This document shows positions 10,570 through 22,128 of a DNA stretch of 64,000 nt, in pieces. Made by a program: the position numbers and the translations under genes. The notes beneath the pieces are model-generated. The model saw nothing but the letters and a program-made list of their open reading frames with translations. It was not told the DNA's origin and searched no databases. The stretch's first letter is position 1; every line of letters starts with the position of its first letter. The DNA is from Actinostola sp. cb2023 (taxonomy: Eukaryota; Cnidaria; Anthozoa; Actiniaria; Actinostolidae), in NCBI GenBank assembly GCA_033675265.1, contig JAUJYZ010000752.1, forward strand, positions 62,001-126,000, given 5' to 3'.

Positions 10570-10838
10570 AAATAAATAAGCTTAGTAATTCATTCTTTGT
10601 TTACAAACCCATGTCTTCTTTGATTTACGTAAGACATAATTCTCACCATGACGTCCATATTCGTTGATATGACTGGTGTGTTTTTACGAATACGATCATA
10701 GACGAAGGCTTTGATAGCTTTCTGCTCTTCTTTGGTCGGACGCCGGTTTCAGCATTCGTACCGGAAATCTACTGGGGTCACGACCTGGTTCACAATCACG
10801 TCTAGAACTTACATTCAACAAGACTACCGTAGAATTCC

Positions 10839-11010
10839 GATAGTAACGGCCCTCCCGAAATTAATGGCCCCCCTAAAGTAATGTTAGTTTTCGCCTATCT
10901 TTATAAATCCTGAAAGTAATGCCCCCCCTGAAAGTAATGCCCCTCCCGAAAGTAATGCCCCTCCCGAAAGTAACGCCCCCCGAAAGTAACGATCCTCCCG
11001 AAAGTAACAT
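10839..11010. repeat. Tandem repeat, unit GAAAGTAATGCCCCTCCC
   Basis: A minisatellite of about 18 bp with 8-9 diverged units (GAAAGTAACG, CTAAAGTAATG and others). It lies about 300 bp beyond the 3' end of a pogo-type transposase and may be its subterminal repeat. Confidence 0.65.
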
Positions 11011-11307
11011 CCCTTTTCAATACTGGCCAACGTGGAGGTGAATTAAAAGCAATTAATATATCCATAGTAACTGTCAATGTATTTTAGTTGTTTATTTCTA
11101 TAAACATTGTATAAAATAACTAGAACAGCAACGAAAAACCTTGGACTCAAATACCGGTATACAATAAAGTAGAGTCTGTACAAACACTTGTAATACAAAG
11201 TGGGTCACTAAAATGTGGTAGTGCATGTATCGCCTTTCCCTATTTTACAATGACATCGAGTACCATACTCCATAAACATAAGCGCAGTTCAATCCCAGGA
11301 GTTCAAT

Positions 11308-12142
11308 TTATTCATTGATGTCAGCAGCTTCTTCATCATGGAACCATATTTGTTCAACATCACTGGAATGGCCCATTGTGTAATTATCCAGCCCACTGAG
11401 GTGAATTTCATGATCACGTTGCCCTGAAGTTGGCAGGGCAATTCCGCATTTCACAAATGAACGGATTATTGTTTCTCGTAGATTACGAGAAATGTCCTGC
11501 CAGGCTTGCCCTGTCCACTTAGTAAAGATGACTCTTCTCTCACTAGCAGTGACTTTTCCTGTCAGGAACTTCTACGGATTTTTAGCCATGGCTTCTGTGG
11601 ACAGGCAATCAACAGCTCTTAAACTCACTGTTGATGGAGACATCGAGGGGCTGAACCTTACTTGTCGCTCCAGGTGGTACCAGCATCAGTACTGTTTTAC
11701 TGCCATTCTTCACGATATCCTTCACTTTCTCCTTGGTTTGGGCCCTATGCTGATCATACACTAGAAGCCTCGATCTTTGGCCATTCGCTGTGCTGAAAAA
11801 GATCATTTGCGCATTCCCTAATTGCCTAAGCCAGGAGATCATCTCCTCATCACACCATGCATTCTCCTGAAATTTGATGACCGCACTTGAGTCATATTGT
11901 TTAGTTTCTTTGTCAGGAATTCGCTTTCCTGTTCCCTTGAATATAAAAAGAGGTTTTACTCTTGGCTCTCCATCTGCAAATATAGTCAGCTGAACAGTAC
12001 ACTGATGTTTGTCATGTCCACTGCCTGTGATTCTGGTCCACACCGTCTTTTCTCGATTTGTTTCGTATGTCGCACCTTTGGTGTTAAAGCAAAATTCTAT
12101 TTTTCTTTCATTATTTCTTTGCATCTGCTCCTGAACCACCAC
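11308..12142 (-). pseudogene. pogo/Tigger-type DDE transposase, C-terminal two thirds, broken
   Basis: The DDE_1 domain of Tc1/mariner-superfamily pogo transposases is recognised by KTVWTRITGSGHDKHQCTVQ, RFQENAWCDEEMI-like sequence, VYDQHRAQ (catalytic Asp) and VPPGATSKVQPLDVSIN. The frame shifts near 11610. The remainder then reads on through TASERRVIFTKWTGQAW and SGLDNYTM to a natural stop at 11308, with one in-frame TAG. The N-terminal DNA-binding part is not found; a different gene starts 200 bp upstream. These enzymes cut and paste elements at TA sites; this copy is dead. Confidence 0.8.
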
Positions 12143-12347
12143 TCTTTTACTTTACAGTTGATTTCACGAAACTTTAGCAGCGTCGATTCCGAGGTTGGTT
12201 GGGAACTTGGGAACTAGAGCAGGAAGTTGACAAGCCCATTGTTAACGGGCCAATCAAATTCTGAACTTTACAACGAAATTGGCAACTTCGTTCTGAATTT
12301 CGCAACAAAGTTCCCAACCAAGTTCGGAACTTCATTCGCATGTGGCG

Positions 12348-13497
12348 GCATGGCGGACTGCGAGGTGGCTAGTGTAGCAGAAAGCCGTTATGATTCCGGC
12401 TTATATGTTGGATTAACGAGTTCCAAAAACAGCTGGATGATCCCAAACATTACAAACAAGTATACGAAACGCTAAAAGCCAATGGGTTTACCTCTCGTTT
12501 GAAATTAAAACTCATCCGCGAGGACGAGTTGAATATCATGTTTACTGACCAGGTTTTGCCTTTGGGCGCGAAAACGTTACTAGCATATCAACTGAATTTA
12601 CTCCGAGAAGAGTCACCACTGGTTTCGAAATCAAGATTCCGTAATACTACAGGCCGTATGGAACCAGAAAAAGGTGAAAATTCGAAAGCACCCAAAAAGG
12701 TCAGTAATTTACTATTCAAATATTTGATGCTTGTGCACTTCGTCGCGTTGGCTGTATGTTTTATTTTCAATTTATATATTCCCCAACAGAATGTTGTCCG
12801 AGCCCTACAACATCAAGAAGAAAAACTAAACCTGCAAGTTATCAAGGAGAAAGACGAGCTTAAAGAGATAGATTTTAATATCGACTCGATGAATGTAAAT
12901 ATACGCGAGCAAGCAGCAATCGGCAGTGGAAAAACTGTGTGTGGACACTGTCATCACCGTGGTCATCGTAACCAGCCTACTAAACCTTGTATGCTGAAAC
13001 GATGTACGGAATACACTTATTGTGGAATAAAAGACAAACACCCCGAGTACTTTTCCAAACTGAACTCTCTTAAGCTTGAACGCAGGAAGAAGGAAAATGC
13101 AATTTCTGAGATAGAGAATAAGATCAACTCAATGCAACAGTTTTCATCAAGTAGCGAGTTTCAATTTGTTAAAAATCTTACTCCACGTATGTACGAAGTC
13201 GACATAACTTATAAGACCAACAAAGCGAAACTAATGCGCGATGTTCGTTTGCTCCGCGAGTGCCTAGATGGGAAGATACCACCCATTACCACAAACGATA
13301 CTGAACAACTTGGTTTACTCATTGCAAAGTTCAAGAAAACTAAAGGTGTTAAAGCGGATGACAACGCAGAACTGTTTCAGGACATTACTCAAGACAGTAA
13401 CATTGATCTCTCTCCAGTGAAAGGAAAAGTAGGTTTTGAGGAATCTGTTGAGTCTAAGCGGTCAAATAGGTCTGAGAAAATTTGTATCGTAATTTGA
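12348..13497 (+). CDS. Cys/His-rich coiled-coil protein with a 90-nt intron; 5' end uncertain
   Basis: Two exons: one ending at 12699 and one at 12790-13497 (TGA). The intron 12700-12789 is GTCAGT...CCAACAG. It is 90 nt, lies between codons, and has no stop in frame, so splicing or retention both keep the frame; if retained it would add a hydrophobic segment. The spliced protein has a helical N-terminal region, a cluster CGHCHHRGH...C...C...YC with eight possible Zn ligands, a long coiled coil (KLERRKKENAISEIENKI) and an acidic C-terminal part. The first ATG (12348, MADCEVASVAESRYDSG) is one frame off the rest; a single-base shift near 12410 joins them, so this may be a frameshifted copy, or the start may lie elsewhere. 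AATAAA occurs about 45 bp after the stop. Family not identified. Confidence 0.6.
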
Positions 13498-14106
13498 ACT
13501 CCCTGACCGCTTTCGCATTGTTTTGAAAACTTTTAATACAGATAAATAAATTCCAGCTTCTGGTCCAGAGTCCATTGTTTTCTCTTGTGAAATCTATGAT
13601 TTTGAAGTTCAGATTGTTCTGCAGTGTTTTAGTTCAGTTCAGTGTTCAGTTCATTGTTTTGAGTGGCTTCGGAATTAAAATGGCTAGTTTGAGGGTCCTG
13701 ACAGTCAGGGATGTAGATAAAAAGTGTAACAGGCGGAAATATCCATTGGACAGGCGGGTGGGTATTGGGCCAAAGGCCCTTTGGCACGATCCTTCCAAGA
13801 GGGTACGGGGGCATGCTCCCCCGAAAATTTTGAAATCTAGTCTCTCGGAAATGCGTTTTCCTTGATTTTGGAGGTAAATTCAAGACCAATTTAGACCGTT
13901 TTCAGTACACAAGAATTCATGGTTTTCTTTCAATAAAGTTGTGAAAAACGAAACAGGGTGTTGTGTTTTACATTCAAATATTAAAAGTAAATTTAATGAT
14001 CTACAAATTTGAAAGGAAGCTAAAGTTCAAATGTTTCAATTAAACAAATGTGCAATGCTAAAGGCATTAGTTTTCTTCAGTTTCACTTGTGCTATATCCC
14101 AAGCCC
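13498..14106. other. 3' flank with a dispersed repeat fragment
   Basis: After the AATAAA signal near 13543 no gene is seen. A fragment at about 13780-13860 (GGGGGCATGCTCCCCCG and neighbouring bases) resembles 32360-32420, inverted, and looks like a transposon remnant. Confidence 0.45.
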
Positions 14107-14493
14107 GGGGGGGGGGGGGGGGGGACTCCGATACCAAAGTGGCGGGGATGCTCGTCGTCCCTTTTAGGTTTTTTTTTCGTGCTTTGGTCCCACTTAGGGT
14201 GTCAGAAATAAAAATGACCACCAATAGAGTTTTCCGGTCCCTTTTATGGTAACATTCTTTAAAAATAGCTTAAAGATTTATATGACAACGTTGTCTAAAA
14301 CTTGTAATAGTGGAAGGCGTTTGATGCTAGTGTTTTTTATACTATTAAAATGACTTTTTAAATTGGTCCCTTTTAGGGGTAAAAATATTCGCTGCCACGC
14401 CCACCAAGACAAGACACAGGTCCCTTTTAGGGGTCATTTTCAAAATTTTCGACGAGCATCCCTACCCCCTTTATAAGGGAGTCCTCCCCCCCT
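14107..14493. mobile_element. MITE with G-run ends, about 390 bp
   Basis: It starts with an 18-G run at 14107-14124, then GACTCC and GGGGATGCTCGTCG. It ends CGACGAGCATCCC, then TATAAGGGAGTCCTCCCCCC. Internal GGTCCCTTTTA motifs repeat four times. No coding frame. A very diverged relative may lie near 25060-25270. Confidence 0.65.
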
Positions 14494-16735
14494 GGGATCC
14501 CAAGCACTGTCACTGTCTGACTCAGGATCGAGGTCAGGTAGGAAGAAGGCGCATTATTTTGCAAACACGAAGTAGAGATACCGCTGGTCAAGGAGACTTG
14601 AGCAATCGTGTGGGCTTCCTGTGGTTCTCCTTATTTGGATCCTTATTCGGAATTCTGACTAAACCAGTCAACCGCGGAGTTGCTTTTGGCATTTTGTACC
14701 TCGCTACTATTTGTCAAAAACCTTAGAAAAACATCATTGCAAGCATGGACTGTGATACCTGAGGAGTTGAGTAAGAGCTGTTGTTTTGACATTTGCGACT
14801 TTTGGAAGCGATATTTTGAGGAAAGAACCAGGTACAAAGCGAGTCGTCAACAGAAACAGAAATATGAGAAAACAGAAGATTATTGCATTGCTTGCTATTT
14901 ACAAGCTTTCGGCATATAATAAGATGTAAGGAAGCTTTCCGATCTCAATTAAAGTTGCATATTAACCACTGTATTGAACGAGATTGATCGATCGTTTACC
15001 GTTTCAAAATGGAGTGTTGACAGTTTCAGTTTTATTATTAGTGCCAACATAAGTCGCCCTGGGTCCCCGAGGATGGACCTTACGTAGATTTATTGAGCCA
15101 GTAAAATTATTTACAGCTGGTAACATTAAGCTGACAGCCGGGTATTTTCCCCAGCTCCCGGCTTTTATCTACATCCCTGCAGTGACTTGCTGGAGCTGAC
15201 GACTCGGGAGATGAGAGCATCTCGTCTGGCTCTGTGTGTATTTCTGGCTGCTGTTGACATGTGTCGCAAACTCCTACCCGTTTCATTGGAACTTCATTTT
15301 CTGTTTCAGCTGTTTCAGGTGCACACAAGGCACAAACAGAGATAATAATAATAATAATAATAATAATATTTATTGCTTATATTGCGCATTTTAACATTTG
15401 AATATGATCAAATGCGCATTACACAACACTAGAAATAATTATATACAAATGATAAAAGATGTTCAAACCTTACTAACTTACGAAAACTACTCACCCCCCT
15501 AAACTAAATTATCAATGTAATATATACTCATTATTATAAATAAAAATAAAAATATAAAAATATTGCATTTAATACACATATACTTAGTGACCCTTTTGCA
15601 AACTGAGCACTCTTCCTCCATTGTGGAATTCGAGTGGAAACAATTGAGCCTTGTGCTTGTTACACTACAGGTAACCCAGTCTTTTTATTTTCTATATGGT
15701 ACCACAGTTTGTTAATATGGTACCATATTATTGAACACTTAAGGTATCAGGGGACCTTCGTGACCGCTCTTCACAGAAACCTCAATAGCACGCCAATGGT
15801 CATTAAAAAGTATTAAAAAGTATACATTTTTAAAAAGCTGAATAAACATAGAATCCTGATCAGTAAAAACCTTTTTAATTCTTTCGGTCGTTTTTGTAGC
15901 TACTGCCTTCTGGGAAGGCGTAGCTACTATGCCATCGAGTGTGTAAGTCCGTAAGTGTCCAAATTTTCGGGTTGACTCGGATTCGTTCGGAAAATCCGAT
16001 TGAAGTGAGTCGAATTACTCGAACGAGAGCGAAAACGAGTGAAGACTAGAAAACCTTTTCACGATGATACCAGATGTATTTTTGTTCTATTCTCGTCTCG
16101 ACCGGCGTTTGGTTTGACTATATTTTGTTGATTTTGTCAACTCGCGTCAATAAGCGACTTCTTATCGATTGCAATGTCCAAGCTACGTTCATGTGCTTGA
16201 TGTTTATGTTTAATATGAGTGAGGTAAAGTAAGACTCTAGTCTCTATTTACAATGATTTTGTGCTTTTCTGCATCAGTAATCAAGCACAGCTTTCAACTG
16301 ATGTGTCCAGTGTTTTCTCGTAAATAATTGTTCAGGTTTTTTGACAGTCTTTATATAATTTCCACCAGGCAAACGCTGAACCAAGGTGGTTGTTCAGTTG
16401 ACGATTACGTACAATGTACTTGTTTAGCACAGTATTAAAACAGACATTGCTATTACAATTAGTTACAGTTCCATTATATCTGTTCTCTCAAATAAATGAT
16501 TGTTACGATGACCAAATGTTCTTGTTGATTAAATTTTAAATAACAGTTATTTTCGTAGTTATTCTCTTCGTGTAGACCAAGGGAGCTAGCTGTGCCAGAC
16601 TGTTGTTTGTTGTCGATTTCCGTTCATATCGTTTACTGAATTACTTGTGTAAAACTTGTGAACACTTGAAATCTCACTCTTAGCTTTGATTCAAACGTTT
16701 GTTTTTATTTTTGTTATTATGGTTCATTATATAAG
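14494..16735. other. Gene-poor stretch with small repeats
   Basis: No gene recognised. It contains TGGGCTTCCTGTGG at 14611-14624, followed by a short open frame with no start codon; an (AAT)n run joined to a TATATTGCGC hairpin at 15340-15420; and a fragment at 15742-15850 like the end of the TTAA element at 34991 (GGTATCAGGG and AAAGCTGAATAAA). There is also a perfect hairpin GTAGCTACTGCC / GGCGTAGCTAC near 15898-15930. Confidence 0.4.
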
Positions 16736-16838
16736 TTATATATTTATAGCTTTACTTTGTTCTTTTGGATAGACAAAGAGCCACTTCACTTTATCCAGTG
16801 ATTTCGTAAAGATTGCTTTGAGTGGCTTGTGGTCAGAG

Positions 16839-18638
16839 TTAACTAGTACCGGTATATTCATGAAATCGCTCACATACAAAGACGATGGCGAGTGTCTCTT
16901 TTTCAATTTGGACGTAGTGCTGCTCACATTGCCTCATTGCCCAACTCATGTAGGCTACAGGCTTCCATCCATCTTCGTATTTCTGTTCGAGGACCGCACC
17001 CAAACCGGTTTTGGACGCATCTGCAGTGACGTGGACTGGCAACGTTTGGTTATAGTACACCAATATATGACTGCTTGTAATGAGATTCTTTAAGCGGTCA
17101 ATAGCTATGATGTACTGCTTTTCAAAGTGCCATTGAACGTCTTTCTCTAATAGCTGTCGTAGTGGAGCCGTCTTGTTTGACAGGTTTTGAATAAACTTAC
17201 CCAGGTAAGTGATCATTCCAAGGAATCTCTGTAGCTCGACCTTGTTGGTGGGCGTTGGCATCCTGATAATGGCTTCAACCTTGCAGGGGTCAGGTTGAAT
17301 TTCCTTTGCGGAGATCACGTGACCAAGGAAGGTAGTTTCTGACACTCCAATTTTACATTTCTTCTCGTTGAGCTTGAGACCAGATTCGCGGACTCTGTCA
17401 AGAACCTTTCTGAGCGTTTTGTCGTGCTGCTCTCGGTCTTTGCTGTAGACTATGATGTCATCTTGATCGTTGTCTGCGCCATCAATCCCACTGATGAGCT
17501 GTGAATTCCGAAGGGTAAGCTATGAAGCGATGACGTCCAAAGGGCGTATTAAAACTTAGCAGCTTAGAGCTTTCTTCATCTTTCCTCATCTGCCAGTAGC
17601 CACTGAATGCATCTAGCTTTGAGAACACAGTTGATCCTCCTAGTTTTGATAAGATTTCGTCTACTGTTGGCATGGGATGGTGATGTATTTTTATCGCCCT
17701 GTTGAGGTCACGGGGATCAAGGCACACACGAATTTGACCTTTTGGTTTTTCTACTATTAACAGTGAGTTGCCCAGTCAGTTGGCTCATCAATCTTGTCTA
17801 TTACATCAAGTTTCTGCATTGGTGCTAGTTCGTCTTTGAGCTCATCCATCATCGCTATTGGAATTTTCCTTGGTGGATGTATAACTGGAGTGAAGTCAGG
17901 ATTTGTACTGATGTGATGTTTGCCTGGTAAGCATCCCATTTCTCCAAATACATCGTTGTATTCTTGCATGAGGTCTGGGCCGGATGCATTAATGACCCAT
18001 ATCCTTTTGACGAGGTTGAGGCGATGACAGGTTTTAAGGCCAAGTAATGGAGGAGATTCAGTGTCTGCGACAATAAACGTGATATTGTGAATATCATTCT
18101 TGACCTTTATGTCGACGTCACACTTTCCCATTATTGGTATCTTTCCGCCATTGTACGCCGATAGTGCTACGTGTAGTGCTGGAGAATATTTGAGCTTCCG
18201 GTAGGCAGTCAATGGTAGGATGTTTGCTTGTGTTCCAGTGTATAGTTTGTATCTTATTAATGTCCCATTTGATTCTAAAGGAGTGAACCAGTCTTCATCA
18301 TTTTCTACTGTTGTCTTAGCCTCTTCCAGGGTGTGTACCGTTGGTTGCTGTGAGACTGTTCCAATAAAGAAGTCGTTGTTGTCGCTAGCGTGTTGAAAGA
18401 ACTTGTCATTATCACTTGGGTGTTGTTGTAGGTCAGCATAATGGACTTTTTGATTTCTGTCCGATGAGAGACATACCGCTGTGAAATGGTTTTGTTTGCC
18501 GCACTTTGAACAAGGCTTTCCATAAGCTGGGCATTGTCCACGTCTGTGAAATCCACCACAATATTTACAGCCTGGTTGTTGGCGATTTTCGGTTTGTCTG
18601 TAATTTGGTATATTTGCTCGGTTTGACCTTGAGTGCAT
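16839..18638 (-). pseudogene. Gypsy protease, reverse transcriptase and partial RNase H, frameshifted
   Basis: The frame 18638-17757 has two CCHC-like knuckles (CKYCGGFHRRGQC, CSKCGKQNHFTAVC). It then has a protease-like region in which the catalytic Asp is replaced (YTGTQANILP where DTGAQ is usual), and the start of reverse transcriptase. The frame 17727-17482 carries LDAFSGYWQM with a catalytic Asp. A DDIIVYSKD motif lies between, in another frame. The frame 17345-16839 has FLGHVIS and the RNase H Asp (TADASKTGLGAVL). SDHKPLKAIF at about 16830 is the last RNase H motif. At least three frame breaks make it non-functional. Confidence 0.8.
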
Positions 18639-18858
18639 CCAGGGCAGTGGAATTTCCGGTTTGTGGTTTACACAGCTCTTGGGCTTGTTGTTTTGTAGCT
18701 TTGGCTGCTTGGCCTAGTTTTATCGCATCTTCTAGGCCTAAGTCATCAAGTCTGAGAAGTCTTTCTCTTAGTTGGTTGCTTGAGAACGATCATGTCTTTG
18801 ATTAGAGAGTGTTTTAACGTTTGAAATTCACACTGCGAACTTCGTTTTTTCAGCTCCG

Positions 18859-19197
18859 TCACAAAGGTATCAAATGACACGCCTCGTGTTGTCTGGGTGT
18901 GAAGAAGTGATGTCGTAGAAGAGTGATATTCTTCCTCAGCTTGCAGTACGCCTCGAACTTGTCCATTACTTCCTGCAGTATCATTTTGTTGTCTCCATCG
19001 TCGAATGAGAACGTGTTGTAAATCTCAAGTCCCTGTTTGCCAATGCATGTCAGGAGGATCGATGTTTTGATCTTGTCTGATTTCTTGTCCGATTCAGTGG
19101 CTGTGATATAAAGCTGATATTGCTGTTTCCATTGATCCCAGTTGTCAGAAATATTTCCCTCGAAGATTAGTGGTTCAGGTGGGCGAAATTTGTTCAT
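18859..19197 (-). pseudogene. Gypsy gag, N-terminal part
   Basis: ATG at 19197; 112 codons. It matches the usual opening of gypsy gag in animals (PPEPLIFEGNISDNWDQWKQQ, then TCIGKQGLEIYNTF). It is followed by frame breaks before the zinc-knuckle frame. Confidence 0.75.
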
Positions 19198-19211
19198 TCT
19201 GACACCATGTT

Positions 19212-19751
19212 ATGTTTCTCTTTATTCATCTACAGTACCGCCTAAAGTTATTGCAACAGTTAAGAACCGCAATTGCGCCGCAAAAAGACTTCTTTAAGAG
19301 AACCGCAATGTGCAGACTTTTGCGGTTTTCTGTTGTATGTATTATGATAAATCAGACGCCTCAATGCATTCAAAATAGTAGATATTCTAGACTGCATTCA
19401 AAAGTAACTAATATAGTCAGAGATAGAGAACCATCTAGGATTTCATTAAGAAAAGTTATGCATTCATTGAAATGTAGAAAACTGAGAAGGAAGCATAAGA
19501 AAATGCTTAAAATGTCAGTCCCTGTTTCATCTGTTTTGCATAGTATTGCATCAAATTATAAACAATGGAATATCAGATATACTAAGAGACAAGACAGTTT
19601 CTACAGTAATTACATGTATTTTATTAAAACTAAGAGATCAACAATGGCTTATAATGTGTCAGAAAAAAATATTTTACTTTCTGGAGATATTGAATTAAAC
19701 CCAGGTCCTGTAACAAATAATAGTACCTCATCTAGAGCAATAGCTAGCTAG
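19212..19751 (+). CDS. Basic leader protein ending in a 2A-like ribosome-skipping motif
   Basis: An open frame of 179 codons, rich in Lys and Arg (RKLRRKHKKMLKMS), with MAYNVSEKNILLSGDIELNPGP near its end. The D-x-E-x-NPGP core at about residues 160-168 is the signature of 2A-like peptides, which make the ribosome skip a peptide bond. Such sequences are known from retrotransposons and other genes in cnidarians, sponges, echinoderms and molluscs. It lies just upstream of Helitron protein sequence in the same orientation, and cnidarian Helitron proteins can begin this way, so it is probably the N-terminus of that Helitron protein, separated by a stop at 19749 and about 180 bp. The true start codon is uncertain. 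Confidence 0.65.
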   Translation: MFLFIHLQYRLKLLQQLRTAIAPQKDFFKRTAMCRLLRFSVVCIMINQTPQCIQNSRYSRLHSKVTNIVRDREPSRISLRKVMHSLKCRKLRRKHKKMLKMSVPVSSVLHSIASNYKQWNIRYTKRQDSFYSNYMYFIKTKRSTMAYNVSEKNILLSGDIELNPGPVTNNSTSSRAIAS

Positions 19752-19929
19752 CCACACATCTGACTTTGTGTTTAACTATAGACTGCTTCGGCACAGTTTA
19801 AAGTGCCTATGAAACGAAAATGTCGATCCTTGTTTTATTGTACATTATTGTTGTTTGGTCTTTCTCTGAACATTTGCTGTATTTAAACATCGACTTTGAG
19901 CGTGCGATATAGACAAGTATCTCTGTAAT

Positions 19930-21889
19930 AAGACAAATGTTGATAACATTGAATGGGTTTGTAAAACATACTACAATCACTTGGTTAAAAACAGCTTTCC
20001 ACCATGTGCTATTGTAAATGGTATGATATTCCCACAGAAACTAGCATTCTTTGATCTCAATGAATTAGAGTGTAGATTGCTCGCTCCAAGAATTGCTTTT
20101 CTAAAATTAATGCAAGCTCCTAGGGGAAGGCAACTCAAAATTCATGGCAATATTGTCAATGTACCTGCAGATGTAACTAATACGGTGAGCATGTTACCAC
20201 GGTTACCCAGTGAGGCTGGTACAATCAAAGTGAATTTAAAAAGAAAGTTGCAGTACAAGAGTTCTGCAATGTCATTAAATGTAAGACCTCATAAAGTAAT
20301 TGAAGCTGCACTATGGCTCATGAGTAATAGTAGTCTTTATAAGGATGAAGGTATTGTGTTGAACCAAGACTGGGTTAATAATTATAATGAACAAATTTCA
20401 CACGAAAGTAACAATGTATCTGATCAAGAATCAGTCACAGACAAACAAAGTTCCAACAATGAAGATGGCCAAAAAACAGATAATAACGATAACTGGAGTG
20501 AAGTTGAAGCAGAAATTCCTGCAGGTGTTACTGACACTATGCTTACACCAACTGACTTTTTAGAAGACAATGAACGGCAAAGTATTATCAATGTTGCACC
20601 AGCTGAGGGCAATAGACCATTAAGTGTATTCAAAGATAAATATTCTGAAGAATTATCATATCCTGGAATATTTCTCTGACAGAAAAGACCAGAAATTAAA
20701 GAACGCATGGTTAAAGTCCACTATAGTGATATTTGTAAATCTGAACTCAGAAGGTCAGATAGAAGAGCCGCTATGTGCGTTGAAAATATCTTCTATAAAA
20801 CCAAAAAGTTACAAATGAAAATCCTTTTAGGGAAATCACAAATTGCACTAAGAAAATGCAAGGGAAATAACAGAACCCTAAATGCAGGGCACTTAAAACA
20901 ACAAGGAACATTAGCTTAATCCGTCATGATGAGGGATTTAAATTCCTTAGAGCATTAAGAGGTTCACCTCCATACTTTGAAAAGGCAAAGAAAGACCTTT
21001 TTGCAATGATAAGACAGTTAGGACCAGCTTCACTCATCAGCAGAAACACAATGGATACATCTATTAAGAATACTTGGTCAACTTATTGATCATAAGCAAT
21101 ATACTGATGAAGAACTAGAGAACTTAAAGGGGAACTGAAGGCAAAATTTATTTTCTCAAAAAAGTTAGATATGTCTTATATTAGCATTACTTGAGTATTA
21201 ATTTTTGCAAATCTTTCTTAGATATCAACATAATTTACGTTCAATATGGAATATCATCCGCCATTTTGCCGTTTTACCGTCGGCTCAGATCTTTTTGTTT
21301 GTGACGTCGTTTATGGGGAATAGTAAAATCCGCTCACAACATTCTCTCGGGTACCAGAAAATACAATGTATTTATAATTACTCTACATTGTGATTGCACT
21401 TTCCCTTGGGATTGGTGACGTCAGACATGGGGAATAATTACTGAAGTGAGCCGCGCTCAATTCAGCGGTAATCCATGTCTTTTTACAATTAAAACTCAAG
21501 TTTCTTCTCCATAAAAATAAAAACAATTGGAAATTATTTCAGAAAATGAATGGACACAACATTCTCTTTGTTTTTATCTATAGATACAGTTAGGCTTCAG
21601 TTCTCCTTTAAACAGGGAAGAAAAGTGTAGATTGATCCAAAGTGATCCTGTAACTTGTGCTAGACATTTTGACTATCAAGTTAGTCAGTTTCTCAGTAGC
21701 TGCACCACTAGGAAAGATTGCTGACTGGTTTTACAGAGTTGAATATCAACAAAGAGGTTCACCTCGTATTCACATGCTGATATGGCTTGAAGATGCACCA
21801 CAATTTAAAATAGACAGTGATGCACAAGTGACATCATATATCGATAAGATAATTACTTGTCAAAAGCCAATAGACAACCCTGAACTACT
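19930..21889 (+). pseudogene. Helitron Rep/helicase protein, N-terminal part, broken
   Basis: The frame from about 19930 reads CKTYYNHLVKNSFPPCAIVN, then NELECRLLAPRIAFLKLMQA, the DUF6570-type region that precedes the Helitron-like N domain. After an in-frame TGA at 20677 it continues (VHYSDICKSELRRSDRRAAM). It shifts frame near 20912 (DEGFKFLRALRGSPPYFEKA) and again near 21050. It is cut by a TTAA MITE at 21128-21607 and resumes with CRLIQSDPVTCARHFDYQ and the HUH endonuclease core RGSPRIHMLIW. It stops at a TTAA junction at 21889 where a family B MITE end starts. The tyrosine region and helicase domain are missing. Rep cleaves single-stranded DNA for rolling-circle transposition; this copy is dead. 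Confidence 0.82.
21128..21607. mobile_element. TTAA-flanked MITE, 480 bp, inside the Helitron
   Basis: Inverted ends AGGGGAACTGAAGGC and its complement GCTTCAGTTCTCCT, with TTAA at 21124-21127 and 21608-21611. Removing the element with one TTAA leaves the Helitron frame open across the site. TTAA duplication is typical of piggyBac and Kolobok transposases. No coding content. Confidence 0.85.
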
Positions 21890-22128
21890 TAAAGTGCTAC
21901 TTGGACGAAAATCAGTCAAAATTTAAAATGAGCTGTAATTTTGCTGAAGTAATTTGAACGACCTATAATAACTGTTTGGCATTAAGTTAAAATGTTGCTT
22001 TCATATTCCAATGAGAAGTACTGTTTTTCTTACGATTTAAGGATGGATTGATACACAGACATTCTCATACTTGTCGCAAGAATACAAAAAGTGAATGTCG
22101 ATTCAATTATCCGCAGCCTCCTCAGATA

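Larger units (their letters stand above)
16736..19208 (-). mobile_element. Ty3/Gypsy-like retrotransposon, decayed and 3'-truncated
   Basis: Minus-strand order is gag, zinc knuckle, protease, reverse transcriptase, then the start of RNase H. The gag starts at 19197 just after TGGTGTCAGA, which looks like a primer-binding site next to an LTR end (TAACA at about 19209). No integrase and no matching second LTR is found, so the 3' part is lost at 16736. Confidence 0.75.

Noticed and set aside
12700..12789. A membrane-spanning segment as a normal part of the 12.3-13.5 kb protein
   Set aside because: GTCAGT and CCAACAG borders and the sudden change in composition make an intron more likely; kept as a splicing finding.
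19205..19260. A complete LTR for the Gypsy element at 16.7-19.2 kb
   Set aside because: A TAACA end and primer-binding-like TGGTGTCAGA are visible, but no second copy of the LTR could be found in the window.
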